NCBI GenBank assembly: GCA_016165875.1
Contig: JABBOT010000010.1
Span: 7,967,875 to 8,031,874 of the forward strand
Direction: 5' to 3'
Source of the DNA: Acanthopleura granulata
Lineage: Eukaryota > Mollusca > Polyplacophora > Chitonida > Chitonidae
Length of the DNA stretch: 64,000 nucleotides
In this document: one piece after another, positions 23,122 through 38,100 of the stretch
Numbering within the stretch: position 1 is the first letter of the stretch
Layout of the letters: each line of letters starts with the position of its first letter
The notes under the pieces: model-generated
What the model was told of the DNA's origin: nothing
Databases searched by the model: none
The model's input: the letters and a program-made list of their open reading frames with translations, nothing else
Translations under genes and position numbers: made by a program

Positions 23122-26100
23122 TTAAGTAAAAGGTGTAAAATTAACCATGGCTCGCTTGCTCTTGTTTGACCTTGGTGACTCCCAAACAGTGATGGTGCCG
23201 TCAGCAGTGGACATGAACAAACGCTGGTTATCACAGGTGAAGGTTAGACTGGAATCAAACGTGATGATATGCATTACTAACAGAATCAAACTCATTACAA
23301 ACAGGACACAACACAGTACACACAGAATCAAACTCATTACAAACACGATATCACACATTACAGATGGGACAAAACACATTACAAACAGGATAAAATCCTG
23401 AGCCTTGTTATTTATATTCCTCCAAGGCAGTTGACACATCTACATGTATGAGATTACTGTAGCATTGAGAGATCCTGTCATTTACTGAATATCCATGCCC
23501 ATACTGACCTGATAACTGGCTTAGCCAACAAGGAAGGGTCTTGTAAATCTCGGACATGATTCAAATCCCAGGAACTCCACAACCTACGCGTACAAACACA
23601 GAATACAGGTGTCAGGGGCTGTATACAGTGGTGAGTCTACATGTACCAATTAGTTCATGAAACACAATAAATTAGATTAAATAATATTAATCTAAAAATT
23701 ATTGTCAGTTTCAGTTATCTAACTAAGCAAATACCAAGTATATATCAATTGTCCACTGTTGGAATAAGGCAAAGTGGTATTTTCTTTTCACAATAAATTT
23801 AGCCATATATGCCTCTGATAAATTCTATATGTCCAGAACTATCATAGACATGCTCACAGCCCACTAATACATAACATCACAATAAAATAAGGAATAATTC
23901 TATATTCTCAGGCGAGTCCAGATTTGGAATGGAACCCCTGCCTTTTGCTTGTGAGGCAGAGGCCGTACTAAACTATTACTAAGGCTGACACAACATGCAT
24001 TTGGTTTTTCAAAAAATGACAAGATATAAAGAAAGCAATCAGAAGTACCTGACAACTCCACTACTGAGGCCTCCAGCAATCACATTGACTGATCTCCCTT
24101 CTGCAGCACTGGAGAAAGCCACACAGTTTATCGTCTGTTGACAATACGTTGACAAGATGGGCTCTCCGTTGACAGTGTGTAACTGAAGACTGCTACCAAT
24201 ACCTGAAATAGAAACTATTACATTGAATCAGTTAATTCCCAACTGTCCTAACAGGAGATTCTCAGAATGGTTTCTCAGTGTTTGCCCTTGCTCACCAGAT
24301 GTCTCCAGTATCCTAGATGAGGTGGGGGCATAATGTGGGTGGTGGGAGAGACAAATGGCAGATTCTAATATGGCCAAGGGGGTTAGCACACTTATGCAGT
24401 ATGATGACTTCGATGCCTCTCACCAATGCAGCTGCTGTGAGTCCAAGCCTACCTCATGCCGGCTTTCTCTCCAGTTGTACATGGGAAGGTCTTCCAGCAA
24501 CCTGCAGATGGTCACCTGAACGTGCATGTAATAAAACTGAACTGTCCCCAACACTCATTATCAGAACTGATTGGTTCACGATCAACAACGTGGCCACCTG
24601 GAGAGCTTTAACGAGCCAAGTCACTCATACATTCTCTCATCTCTTCATAAATCTGCAGGCAGCATTAAACTATGTCATACACATGCATACCTATTTAAAC
24701 AGGGAACAGGGTAAAACTTTCATCACCATTTCAGAAAAATGTTATCCATTTATTACATATTTGTAAAATTTATAGTGCAGGGTGCTTTATAACTTCTTGA
24801 AACATTAGAATCATTTTAAAGCTATAAATAGTACAAGTCTGTCCCTTCTTCTCAAAGGCAATAACTTGAGGTGATCTTGGAAAACAGTGAAAATTTGATT
24901 TCACTAGCAAATGTGGATATTTTTTTAAAAAATGTAGCCTCTTTAATATTTGATAAGTGTATTAAAATTGAAAAGAGAAATCCACTATGGAATATCACAT
25001 CTTAAAATGAATATTTCAAGGAAGGTGAAATATCGGTGAGTCAGAAGGAACATACAGGTTGACTTACCCTCATCACTAACACTGGCAATGTCCCCCAGCG
25101 TATCACTCACAGCCACACACTTTATAGCACTCTTGTGACTGGTGACAGAGTTGACATATGTCAGTCTGAAATCAAAAACAACCAATCCAAACTTAGAAAC
25201 CCAGAATTCTCACTGCTAATTCAAGTTCCATTGCTCATCTATTGGGTGTTCAGTTTTGTTTTAAGCTCCATGAAAGTAAACTAACCATAAACGCCATGAG
25301 CATACCTGCAAATTGATTAACAATTTCTACATGTATTAGTTCTTGTATCTCACAGAAACATTTGTGAGATTTCAGGAAGAACAGGACCTACAATCTTGCT
25401 GTTTTCTTACCAGATCTTATAAATTTTGAAAATTTTTCAAGTTTTCATGACAGAATAAAGTAGACTCATTTGAAAGTCTATATGTAGTGCAGAAGCAGCA
25501 CGGTGAACAACGAATATTACTAGCAGAAGTATAACGAGTCCTAAAAACTATCTTTCTAAATATTCACTGCATGATGAGCTGACAGGCTAAGCTGCTTTTG
25601 AAGGAAGAATTGTTCTGGAAAAATTGGAAATTTCTGAAATGTCTCCAGCTGGTGTCATGTGTCACAACTAGCTGTACATTCAGTAGCTTGCAGAAGATAC
25701 TTACCTGTTTAGATCCCATATAATACAGGTGTGGTCATCACTAGCACTAACAAGGATACTGTAGGGCCAGCACACCTGTAGACTGCTGACCGCCCCGCTG
25801 TGACCGTACAGGTGTTTGCAATGACCCATCACCATCATGTCACTCTCCTAGACAACCAAAGGCTAAGGCTTTAACATTTTCCAATGACCATTTTTAAATA
25901 GAATATAAATTTGCCACCAAAAATCTAGCTAAAACTTCACAGAAACAAGAGTGGCAAAATATTTTAAGGCCTATTGTAATAAGCACTAATAGTCCTCAGG
26001 ACTTGTTATACTTGTTGAATATAGCATATGATTTACCTTGGCAGAGTGGTAGTTGGTGTTGTACACAGTTATCACACCTGTCGTCCCACCAGTGAACAAC

Positions 26101-29100
26101 AATCGACAGTCAGGTAGAGAAGCACAGCAACACACCTTTATAGAAGCAACAGAAATATACTCTTCTGACAACATTTATATTAAATCCAGATGAGCCTCAT
26201 AAATTTGTGTGAATAATAAAATACTGACAGGTTTATCAAAGACAAATGAAATAAAATATTACCTGGTTAGATTGGTAAATGCACATGAACAACGTGACAT
26301 GGCCTTCTTTGTAATGTTGTGAACAAACACCAGCCAAGTGAGATGTACAATACATAGCAAAGGTACTGATGGTTATTTTGAGGTTACCTCATTCGTGGGC
26401 TCTTCTGGCAGGAAGTTAACACTGGGCATGTCCTGTTTGTTTTGTATTCTCAGAATTCCATCTGGATATCCCCAGCTGATGATGGCTGCCCACACTACCA
26501 GGGTTGTGTTCATGGAGATGACACCTTAAGCAGAATGGCAAGAGGTCAATGTAATGCCACACCTATACATAAAACTGTGCAATTCAGCAGAAAGCATTTT
26601 CAGTGTGACCCCCTTGCCATCCAGTACAATTCCCAGCCATCCAGTGCAATCCCCTCATTAGCCAGTGGGCACCCCTAGCCAGTATGATCACCTTGCCAAC
26701 CAGTGTGATCCTTGCCAGTAACATTCCCTTGCCAGCCAGTATAATCTCCAGCTAACCAGTACAATCCCCTGCCAGTATCCTACCCCAAAACCCCCTTCCC
26801 CTCCAGCCAGGATGAACCCTCGCCAGCCAGTATGACCCCTCCAAACAAGTATGACCCTCCAGCCAGCCAGTATGATCCCCTTGTGTGTCAGTACGACCCT
26901 CAGCCAGCCAGTGTGAACCCCAGCCAACCAGTATAATCCTCTGCCAGTACCCACCCCAAAACTCCCCTCCTCTCCAGCCACTATGATCCCCTCGCCAGCC
27001 AGTATGGCCCTTCCGAAAAAGTATGACCCTCCAGCCAACCAGCATGATCCCCTTCTGTGTCAGTACGACCCCCAGCAAGCCAGTACTACCCATTCCAATC
27101 CCTTCCTTGCCGCAGTATGATCCCTATAGCAAACTGCAATGCCTTGCCAACCAGTATGCCCCATATCACCCTGCACAGCTGTGTAACTTAATGCTTGCTC
27201 CCTTGCCTGGGGCAAGCAGAAAAAGCCTTGGGCAACCAACCTTTCCAACGTACCTGCCCTGCCAGGCAAGTGCATTTCATTTTGTCGATCAGCCCAGTCT
27301 TCAACACCAGCAGTCACAAGAAAAATTCTAGAGTGTGATATTAAGCAACAATCAATTAACTGAATACATATCGAAGCAAATTGTCCGCTGATGCAAAATA
27401 AAAGCAAAACATTAAATAAAATGTCAGGGTGTGACAATTTGTTCGGTCGTGACACCTACAGAGCACATGTCAAAATGGTCACCGTCATGACATAGTCGAG
27501 CTTACGTGTATTTCTTTCACCATAATTTGGGTATGTTTTGTTTCAAGGCATAGTAAAACGTTTTCTAACATTGTGGGCTTGATGTGAATATTTCACTCTT
27601 GAAATGTAGGCTTTTAAATTTCAGGTAAAGTTTCAGATTGTCACATAATCAAGAACAACAACAACATGCCTAGTAGTAAGCATACATTTGCCGTGTAAGC
27701 AGCATTCAAAGGATTTTTTTTTCTCATTTCTAGAAATTGGAGGGCATCCGTGGCTCAGTTGGTTAGAGCGCTAGCACAGCATAATGACCCAGAAGTCTAT
27801 CACCCATGTAGTTGTTGTGAGTTCCAAGTCCAGCTCATGCTGGTTTGCCAGCAACCTGCGGATGATCGTGGGTTTCCTCGGGGATCTGTCCAGTTTCCTC
27901 ACACCACAATGTTGGCCGCCGTCTTATAAGTGAAATATTCTTGACTACGGGGTAAAACACCAATCAAATAAATAAATAAACAGATTTCTAGAAAATGCGA
28001 TCACTGGAATCAAAATATACTTTATAGGCGAGTGTAGTAAATGTGCTTGCTCAGTTCATTTTATTTTTTGTTTTGTTTTCTTGAACAGCAAAACAAATGC
28101 GTTTGATAGACTATTACTTACGCACAGTCCCGGGTGGTACTACCTATAGAGGGGGCCCCAAACATGGATGTTGGCAATGCGTCAAGCTTATATACAGCAA
28201 CATCTATACCGGTACTGCAGTATTTTGGGACTAACAATTTTTTTTTTTCATGCAATATGCGATTAATATTAATTTTAACAGGTACAGCGTTCACTGGGAT
28301 GATCATCAAGGATACCTATCACCCTCAAAGTTTTATGCATATGTACCAGCAAACGCCACTGCCAATTATTACAACCATCAAGGCTGGCGTATATAAAAAA
28401 TTCCTGGTGCCACTAAAAATGTTGTCTGCGTGCCTAAAAAAAAGCAAGGTTAGACACACTGTAAAACTAAGAAAAAAAATAAACTTTGAGCCCTGGGAAC
28501 GCTATTTGACAAATTATAAATATCAAGGCCTTCCTAAAAAGGTGAACGGAAACTTGCAGGCTTCAAAATCAAGATCGGCAGCAACAAACAAGGAATATGA
28601 CAAAGATTTAGCCAATTTTCAAATATGACTAATACTATTTCACATGAATTCATTGTTAACAAGGGACAGATATGTGATTGATCTCTGGCTCAAATATAGT
28701 TGAATCCTTTATGCAAGCTTTATGCAAGGCATTTGTTGTTTGAAATTTATCTTCAGTGTGAAAAAGATTCTGGGCAAGTGAAAATATTTCAGGGAAATCA
28801 GATTTAAGACTTTGGTTGCCCTCATGGCAACCACCAGAAAAAGTGAAGTTACACCACTGCGGTACATGATCCCTAGCCCAATTCAGTACTGACCTCTTTC
28901 TTTGCTGTACATCACCAGCAGACAGCTATTTGGGCCGATCCCAAACACCTCTCCAGTGGGTAGGGATGCCAGAGAGGCCACAGCCTGGTCATAGTGTGTC
29001 TGCCAGACAGGCACAGGCTCAGGCCAATCTGGGGAGCCCACAAACATGCCCCAGGAGAGGCCCAGCACCTGACTAGACGGGCTCATCTGAAATCAAAGGG

Positions 29101-32100
29101 ATAGTATTTACATATATTCAACTGATCAACAGCTTTTAGATCTTTAGGCAAAGTCGAGCAAAATTTTATAACATGGATGAATCGAATATATTTTTAAATC
29201 TAAAGAAAACATTTTATTTTTGAACAAGCAGATCACACATTTTTAATTGAAGATCTTAACAATGACATAGAAAACTTACACTAAACATGTTCCCCCCCTC
29301 CCCCCCTTGACTTCTGACTGGTTGCATGAAAAACTGAAATGCTTTAATTGTTTACAAATAGTAGTATTTTCATCCACCTTGTATCAGAGTAAAAAAAAAT
29401 TTCATGACATCAGACAATATTTGGTGTTGCAGTGCCTAAACAGTGTTTTAAATATTAATCCAAAACTTCTCCACTTACAGTGTCATCTGATATTAAGTTG
29501 GCCATGGTTTGAGACGGCTGTGTAGGTGGAGAGGAGGTTTTAGAGAACAATTGGGTGATCTTCTCCAGGCCCACGGGACTGTTTTCACTGGTTGATGACT
29601 TGGACGGGTGAGGTGACGTGAACAGCTGTTTGGGCGTCTGGCCGTAAGTTTTGATCATTGTTTTCATGGCATGACGTCGGACTGGGTCTTTTATGCCTTC
29701 CACATCGACACCAAAGTATGTCTAAACATTGTCAGTACAAGATATGCATGAGTCAACGTTTGCAGGGAAAATAGAACATATCATTATTGTGAAAGGATCT
29801 AAACTGCTGAATCTTTTCAGCCATCAAAAGTAAAATCTCCAACACAGAAAATTCATATGAAACTTAAACCTCCATGATGGAAGAAATGCACACAAGTCAG
29901 TAGATCATCAATACAGCAACATGTGGGGCCAAATATCCAACCGCAAGTGTTTGCGTTTCACATTTTTCAGAAGTCAAAACTGGCAATGAAGAATAAGTCT
30001 CCAGAGCTTGCATGTGCCTGACTCTTGTCCATATTTTTACATCCAAACTATTTGAGAGTACCAAAGTGATCATGTTTCCTGGCTACTCACAGATGGATGG
30101 AAGACATTGACAGACTTGATGGCCATTTCTCCCTGCTGTTTGTAGCCAAACACGAGGTCGATCCACTGGTGAAGCGTCTGACTGACAATGGGTGACTCTA
30201 GGGCCTGTCTGTGGATGAGGATGAACTGTCGGGCATCCTGAGAGCACCAGGCAGGTAAGATCACGTCAGACACCTCCTCCCCAGTCTGACGACGGCCAAA
30301 GTTGTACCCTGAGGAGCAGTAGCAACATATCATCCAGGTGACATTCAGTTACAGCGCCATATAACAAGGCTGTCCATTGTATGGAAGTATCACGCACCAC
30401 AGTCATTCTCTGCTCACTCAAGGTCTGTTTCTTTCTGAATGGGGTCTACATGTTGGGTTCTATTTTACTTTTTTTTCACAAAAGAGATATGTTAATGATG
30501 TCCAGAGTTGCTCAGGAAAGTCATGACAAGCAATAACAAAAGATACTTTTTTTTTTTACCTGAACTGACTCTTACCTATGCTGCAATGCTTCTACCTGTA
30601 TGCAAACTACCAATCTTCTATGGGTATGGAATAAAGACTGAAGGGTTTTAATATATAGATCCACAAACAACGCAGAAGTAATTACAAAGATCTGGTGCTT
30701 CAGTACCATGTTACATTATGCTAAGAAGACTAACACAAAGAACATTATTTAAAAATCAGCTTCAGTCTCTCAAAATTTCTCAGTTTCCCTCTTACTTAGC
30801 TATTAACCAACAGTACGTCAGCTCCCTGTGACCACTGCTGATCACCAGACCTGGTACAGCTATCAATGTCAGTGGTACAGGTACCATTACCTTCTTTATT
30901 GAGGAGGAAGTCTGGCAAGAAGAAGAATTCAGGGATGAGTTCCTTCACGTCAGTGGTCGACTCGTAACTTGACAGTCTCCATGCAGTGTTCATGCTGTGA
31001 AACGTCCGATCAGGGATGTCAAAATTGTTGTCTGAAAAATTATACCCATGTATGTAAAGTCACAAACTGTGAGATTAGATTTGCTATCTCGGTTATGTGC
31101 AGCATGTTCACATTTCTACAAATTCCAATTCATGTATAACAGCATTATCTACTGTAATAGGTACATGTTATACAAAGTTATGATAAGCACTGAAGGATCC
31201 CACTTTTTCATTTTAACCTCTATATATCAGACCAATTGGGAAGGTGCCATACAGGTAGTGAAAACATAAGATCTGGCATTAGCAAACCACTGCTGATGGG
31301 TTTATCCTGCATTACATTCTGACTCTTCTGTTGCCCAGTCTTTATGGTGCGAATTGCCCGGGTTCTCTGACCACAGGTGTCGACAAGAGGTGTATGACTC
31401 CCTTGTACACCAGTGTATAAGGGAGTTATTCACTCGTCATCAACACTCAGTATGGTGGCTGTCACACAGTTCTGGCTTCAAAGTTACACATGACCTAAAC
31501 CAACCTTCATGTAACACTACAAGAGCATCAATTGGGTGTACAGGTCAGATATGTTCTTTAAGAAAAAAAAACAACTTGACTGCAAAAATATAATAATATA
31601 CATCCACCATAACAAAGATGATTTTGAACATATAAATTCTGACGGTTGCTTTGTCCCAAATATTAACCTTGTGTCTACCTTGGTGAAATTTTTGGAGTTT
31701 TACATTACAAACAGATCATGTCTTCCGTGTCCCAACATTATATGGTTTGATCTACGCCCTATGGCGGCTTAAATAAAATCATAATAAATAAATCATACAG
31801 AAAGACTAATTACTGGTCATTGGGCTAAACACACATGTATCCTGTGTCAAAAACAAATAGTAGTCTCAGATGTGGTACACAGGTCATGTGAAATCTCGCT
31901 TGTCAACACCATGCCTATGTCATAGCAGGTAAATCTTGTTCTAATGCGTGATTTTGGCTGGTACAGGATTCAAACCGTTCCTTAACTTGCTTGAGAAACA
32001 GATCGTCGCAATTGTCGATGGACATGCTGCTAACAAGCACCTACGGATGCACTGCTGGTGCCTTCAGCACAATGTCAGCATATACATTATATTTACAAAC

Positions 32101-35100
32101 TGTGTGGGGTCGCCTTACATGAAGATCTCAATATGCTTTCCAGAACAAATGGAGACCAATGAGTAGCACAGGCTGTTCCCTTGAAACTGGGCAACACACA
32201 ACATAAAGACTTGTGGACGAACAATGTAAGTGGGTTATGACCTTCCTTTTCGGTGATTGATCATGGTTATTCACCTTGTCAGCGGATACATAAAAAAACC
32301 TCCAGGTGTCAATAAATGACCAGATGAATAACTGTGATCAATCTCAACTCCAGCTCAGGTGATAACCCTTGCACATCTTACCTTGGTAGGAGAGAAACAT
32401 TTTAGTAAAGGGAGGTAAGCGGACCAGGAACTGGAGAACTGTGCCACTGTTGGAATAATGACTGCCATAGTGGAATGGGGTTACTTGATACATCACAGAA
32501 TTCTCATCATTCATCGAACGCTCACACTCCAACTTCAGATACTGTAGAGCAAGAAAGACAAAGTGATAACAAGTGTTACAAGTAACCTGGGAAAGTTCTC
32601 AGAAAATGGTAAATGTCCACACTCCAAACCCGGGCTTAACTAACAAGAAAGATTGCACACAATCCAGGATGGACACTCCATATACTTCCAGTCTGTCACA
32701 TCTGCAAACCTTTGTGCCTTCTCAAATCACTGAAACCCAGAAAAAGCCTTGTAGAAAATGTGACCTGTGCATGTACTACATCATTGGCTGAGAACTTCTA
32801 CAGGCATTGTGCACAGCCTGCATCAACCGTTATGTTGAAACAGTATCAAGGTCATGTTCTACCAGGCCTGTCTGTGTGAAACTGTGCACCCATGTCCAGA
32901 CCAACCAGTATGTTCCTGTCACAGTGTTATCCTCCTCAACCATACTAAATCAGGGGTGTTGTCAAACCTGGATTTTCAGGAAAAAATTAAGTTCTGACAC
33001 CCACACACAACACCTTACTTGACTTCACAGCAAACAGCATTACAGGAAAGCATTTCCATCAATACAAAAATGAGTATTATTACTCCTTTTTTTCAGTCCA
33101 GTGATTCTTACATTATAGTTGTCGATGTACTTCTGTTCTCTGGCTTTATCCTGCACAGCTATGGGCTTCGACAAGTCTCTGCAATATGACGTAACCGATT
33201 TACTAATTACAAAGCTGCTGAGGAGTGATGTGAGACAGAGACGTGAAAACAGTTAAATAATACAGAATGTTTACAGTATTTCTGAATACCTATTTTCAGA
33301 CATCTCATGACTTGGTATTTACTACCAATAAGAGACAAACACAGGCCCAGAGGGATGATGAACTTAAAGATTTTCACAATGAATTATTGGCTAAGTTGAC
33401 AAACTTTTCGAATATGAAAGAGCAAATTTGTTGCAATTTATGCATATTTTTGATTTGATTTTTGGATACAAATCTACATTAGTTGGAATGGTCAGATTCA
33501 GGTCTTCAGAGAAAGGATAATTTCATTAGTCAAAACAAAATAACATCTTCAGAATATGCTTGAATAACTGTCTTACAAACATGTGAAAAGGTTGAAGAAT
33601 TACAGTACAGTGTACTAAAAGCAGAGAGATCAGAACAGTTGGAGCTAGGGGCAAACTTGACACTGCCCCCAGGGGAGAGTAGCTAATCTCCTCACCTGAA
33701 AATGCCTGGGTTGTTGAGGTCCAGAGACTTGCTCACATAATCCTTGAGGATGAAAGGGAAGACTGGGTACTGCATGAGGTCATTGAAGGACCGGCCAGCC
33801 ATCTTGTTAAGGTGGGTCAGGTACTCAAAGTTGGTCATGTGACCCTCCACCCAAAGCTGCTGGATGGCTGTCAAATTCTCCATGGGGATCAGGTTAGGTA
33901 ACTCCATATTGTCAAGATGGTCCACCAACTCGTCTCTCTCCTGACGAACACAAGACCAAGGAAATGGCACTAAAACTGTGGAGAACTCATTACCTCATAA
34001 ATTACACTCATAAAAGGGTATATCTACATAATCCTGATGAATGGAAATTTCAAAGGAACTCTTGATATTACAAGTTAACAAAATTATGTATTGTATACCA
34101 CCTGGGGTTTACATCGTTTTGGTCTGACTTACTTTTTCAAATGTGGAAAAAAACTTGTTGGAATTTAATATTACCATTCAAATTGCTTTCAGCATTAATT
34201 GTGCGTGTGTAACTACCCTAAATGACCTAAAATTTCTTCCATGATTAAGTCGTTCATTTTTCCTGATTCTGAGAATTCAACTTATTTTAGACAGGTGTTT
34301 TGAGGTCTGTTTGAAAGGTGGGATGATATTCTACTGGAAAAATGTAAGTTTTAGCACCAACCACTGCATTTTGAGACATTTTATTGCCTCCAAAAATACT
34401 TTGCTTTGATCGAAATTTTAGGTCATTTACAGTATATGAACCACATTATATCAATAACCCCACAAAAATCTCGTTTCTCTCTTGTTTTCAATAGTGAATA
34501 CAGAGTATCTGCAGGTATTAATTCTGTAATGTACATATTATGAGAAGAGCCACCTTTGAGCTCTCGAAAGCCAGCAGGTAAGTCTTGCCATTAGTCAGGA
34601 AAATCTCCAGTGCTGTGCTCCGCAGCTGGTATCTCCTCTTGTGAACCTCCTTGATGTCAACATGAGGCCAGGTCATGGACAACTGGTCCTTGTTGCCCAG
34701 TAACACCTGGGGATAAACAAGACATTGTCATGGAGTGTTTACAGATTTTGGGAGTCCTTTGATTTCAACATGAGGCCAGGTCATGGACAACTGGTCCTTG
34801 TTGCCCAGTAACACCTGGGGATAAACAAGACATGTGTTTACAGATTCTGTGAGTCCTTTGATGTCGCCCTGAGGCCAGGTCACTGACAACTGGTCCTTTT
34901 GGTACAGTTTCCCTTGGCCCTACGTCCTTAACCTAGCAGAGCATCATCATACCAAAATTTTATCCATTTACAGAGGAAAATACTGTGAGCGATTGATACA
35001 AAATGTTGTAGTACAATAACCCCTATCTGCACAAAACTGGAAAAGTACTTGAATTACGCTGTAGAGTACATACCTGTGTATAGTTCGCATCAGACATTGC

Positions 35101-38100
35101 CTCATCTGCCACAAAATACACACAGTTTTCACCTTCCAAGAGAAAGACATATATACATGTATATATACATATAAGAAAAGAAGAAATAACAAGTGAACAT
35201 AGAAATGTAGTCTGAGATCTGAGCAAGGCACAATTAGAGTCTCCATAAATACGGATGGGATTAAAACAGATACACACTGGTTACTCATTTGGTGCCATGA
35301 ATTCATCTAACTTGTTATATCTGTGCAACAATATAATTTGATTTTAAACGGTAAAACTCAGTTTTAAGGAAATTTAAAACATTACATTTAAGTTGTGAGG
35401 CATAATTACAATTTTATCTTACCTATAAGGATCTCCCCTTTGCTCTCGTTGGCTGGTGTAACTGCTGTACATTTACAGGTGTGCCTATATTAGGAAACAA
35501 AGAAATAAAATTAAACAACATGTAAATATTAGATGAAATAAGAAATTTGCCTTTTGCCTGAAATCTTCTGGCTGACAGATATATGATGTATTTCAACAGC
35601 AACAGAGCAAGTGAGTGAAACCCAGGTCACAAATATAAGATACAATTCACTTTTGCGGGTAACACTTTTCACTACATGTAATGTTACTGTTCGTGGTTCA
35701 AACACAGCCCTGACATGCAGCCAATGATACGGATAACCACAGTCTGTGTGAGCAGGTATCATTTACGCCCGGACATGCAGCCAATGATACGGATAACCAC
35801 AGCCTGTGTGAGCAGGTATCATTTACGCCCGGACATGCAGCCAATGATACGGATAACCACAGTCTGTGTGAGCAGGTATCATTTATACCCTGACATGCAG
35901 CCAATGATACGGATAACCACAGTCTGTGTGAGCAGGTATCATTTATGCCCGGACATGCAGCCAATGATACGGATAACCACAGTCTGTGTGAGCAGGTATC
36001 ATTTATGCCCGGACATGCAACCAATGATAGGCTCTGTCTGTGTGAGAAGGTATCATTTAAGCCCTGACATGCAGCCAATGATATTGACAGCCACTGTCCG
36101 TGTGAGCAGGTATCAGATCATTTTAGTCTTTAGAAGTAGTATGTACATGTTTGAACCTACTGTATTTTCTCGTTGGTGTAGAGGCGATAGATGAGTGCTG
36201 CAGAGTCTGATGTTTGATGGTCATCTTCAAACAGGTAAATCAATGGTGCCGGCACCTTCTCATTTTCTGTGAAATAAAAACAAAGTTAAGAATTATCTTC
36301 TTATCTAAGGGGTTCTTCATAATGTGTAAATAGTAAGATATTTCGGCATTCTTTTTATTCATTCATTTTATGTTCACTTAGTTATGCATAAATGTTAAAC
36401 TCCTGAACGCGTAAAAATATATTACCATACACTATGATGATTTACAACCAAAGAAAACCCGCCAGCAGGCTTCAAATGAACATGCCATATGCCTCCTATG
36501 ACACATAATTTGAATGTGCTTGATCAGAAAATTCCCTTTCGAGATAACTGTTGGCTCTCAAAAGAGCCGTTGTGTAGTGGTTGTTGTTGTTCATATACTG
36601 TCGTCGTACCACAGCATGGTCTCTTTGAGCTCTGTTAATCAAGCCGTACAACTTCCCACTATAAAACCTGTTATCTGAAAAGATATACGCACAAGGAATT
36701 TCGCATCCCCACTTCTCGATATCTGATCGTTTTTTCTTTGATGAAGTGATTTTGCATTCAATTTCAACTCTTTCAACTACCAACAGCATTCAGCAAAAGC
36801 TGTCATAAATGCTGCCATTATTTGGATTACGACAGCAAAAAAAATGCTGTCTTATGAGATAAGCTGTGAATGACCTGCTGCTGAATATTTGCTGGTCGCA
36901 GCCATCACTAGAAAAAAAAAACACAGGATTGAATTGGTTGGTTTGTTCTTTTGTTTCAAAATTTGATTTGTGGTTGAAAATGGCTTGAAAACTGATACAC
37001 TGGGCGCAACAGTCGCTCAACCACTGTGGCTGTTTTTAAAACATGCACTGTACATGCAGGAACAGACAGTTTGCTGTACATATTTCTATGCAGTAATTTA
37101 AATGCTGAAGGCGCAGAAAGCTGAAAAATGGGGACTTCTGTCTACTAAGTATGAAGTGGATGAGGCTGGTTTTGAATGCACTCACAAAAAGCCTGAATAC
37201 ATTCAAGAGATGGTATTAGTAGGTTGATAAAACAGATCTTGAATGCAATGAAACTGCTTTCAATGAGGTCCTCGCTCATATCACGCAATCTTACCTGTAT
37301 TAAAAATTGACAAAAACGAAAAATTTTTAATCCCTTGTGGGCTGTGTGATGAAGACTCAAGTGGAAACTATGATGAAAATGTCATAGTTTTCAAGCTGTT
37401 TTCAATACTAGAACATCCTTACATTTCAGGATCAGGAGTAGGTCACGATCAAGACTTTTAAAAATGGTTAGTTAATCCAATTAATCAGTTTCATCAGACA
37501 GGGTAGTAAATTAAGAAGATAGGATTCAAGATTCAACCAGAAAAAGACATAGAAACTGGGGAAAAAATGAGTTGAAGTGCCACTTCGAGTTCAGAGATCT
37601 GCAGTGATTTTTTTCAGTCTGGATGATGAACTTGGGGTTGCGATAAATGTCAGACCTTTAAAATAGCACCCTGAGTCCATGGACTATCTGTACATGCGAA
37701 ATTGCAAGACAGCACATGCTTTATGCCCATACACATTTAACAACGTTAATGTGCCTTTCTACGTCTGTTATTGACAAAAAAAACGGTTCTCCGAAAATGC
37801 CGTCCTGATGCGACAAAATTTCCTGACGACATTTTTTTGCTCTCATCAAGTGAGCCACTGCATGTATTCACCAACTTATCTGCGGTTATGGTACCCGTAG
37901 ATGAGACAGTCACCAAACCATGCAACCAGTTATATAAACAAACCAAGTAATGACCAAGTTCAACTGGCAAGCAAGCTATTTTTTTGGCCTTGCCACCGGA
38001 AACAAGGAAAGTAGATTGTTGTTTGAAACAACAACAAGACGAATGCCATGTTGGTATAACAGTAATCCGTTATATTTTAAAAGGCTGCATGTCACTTACG

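Larger units (their letters stand above)
23122..29086 (-). other. LYST: LYST exons 43-50: C-terminal WD40 repeats
   Basis: Exons 29086-28894, 26524-26388, 26135-26037, 25847-25705, 25165-25068, 24202-24049, 23583-23509 and 23248-23122, about residues 2308-2648. Repeat signatures are visible: [30 protein letters not shown] with [48 protein letters not shown]...[20 protein letters not shown], and [11 protein letters not shown] with [10 protein letters not shown]. The product ends in NFTPFT, slightly shorter than the human C-terminus. These repeats form a propeller that binds partner proteins in the family. Confidence 0.95.

Noticed and set aside
24317..24766. 149-codon plus-strand open frame
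   Set aside because: It runs through a SINE fragment (24378-24515) and shows no protein family signal outside it.
26688..27093. Overlapping 113- and 116-codon Gly/Trp-rich frames on the minus strand
   Set aside because: They are made entirely of the minisatellite at 26590-27165; two frames open at once is typical of a stop-poor repeat.
35698..36194. Long frames on both strands (126 and 159 codons)
   Set aside because: Explained by the 60-bp repeat, whose length is a multiple of three.
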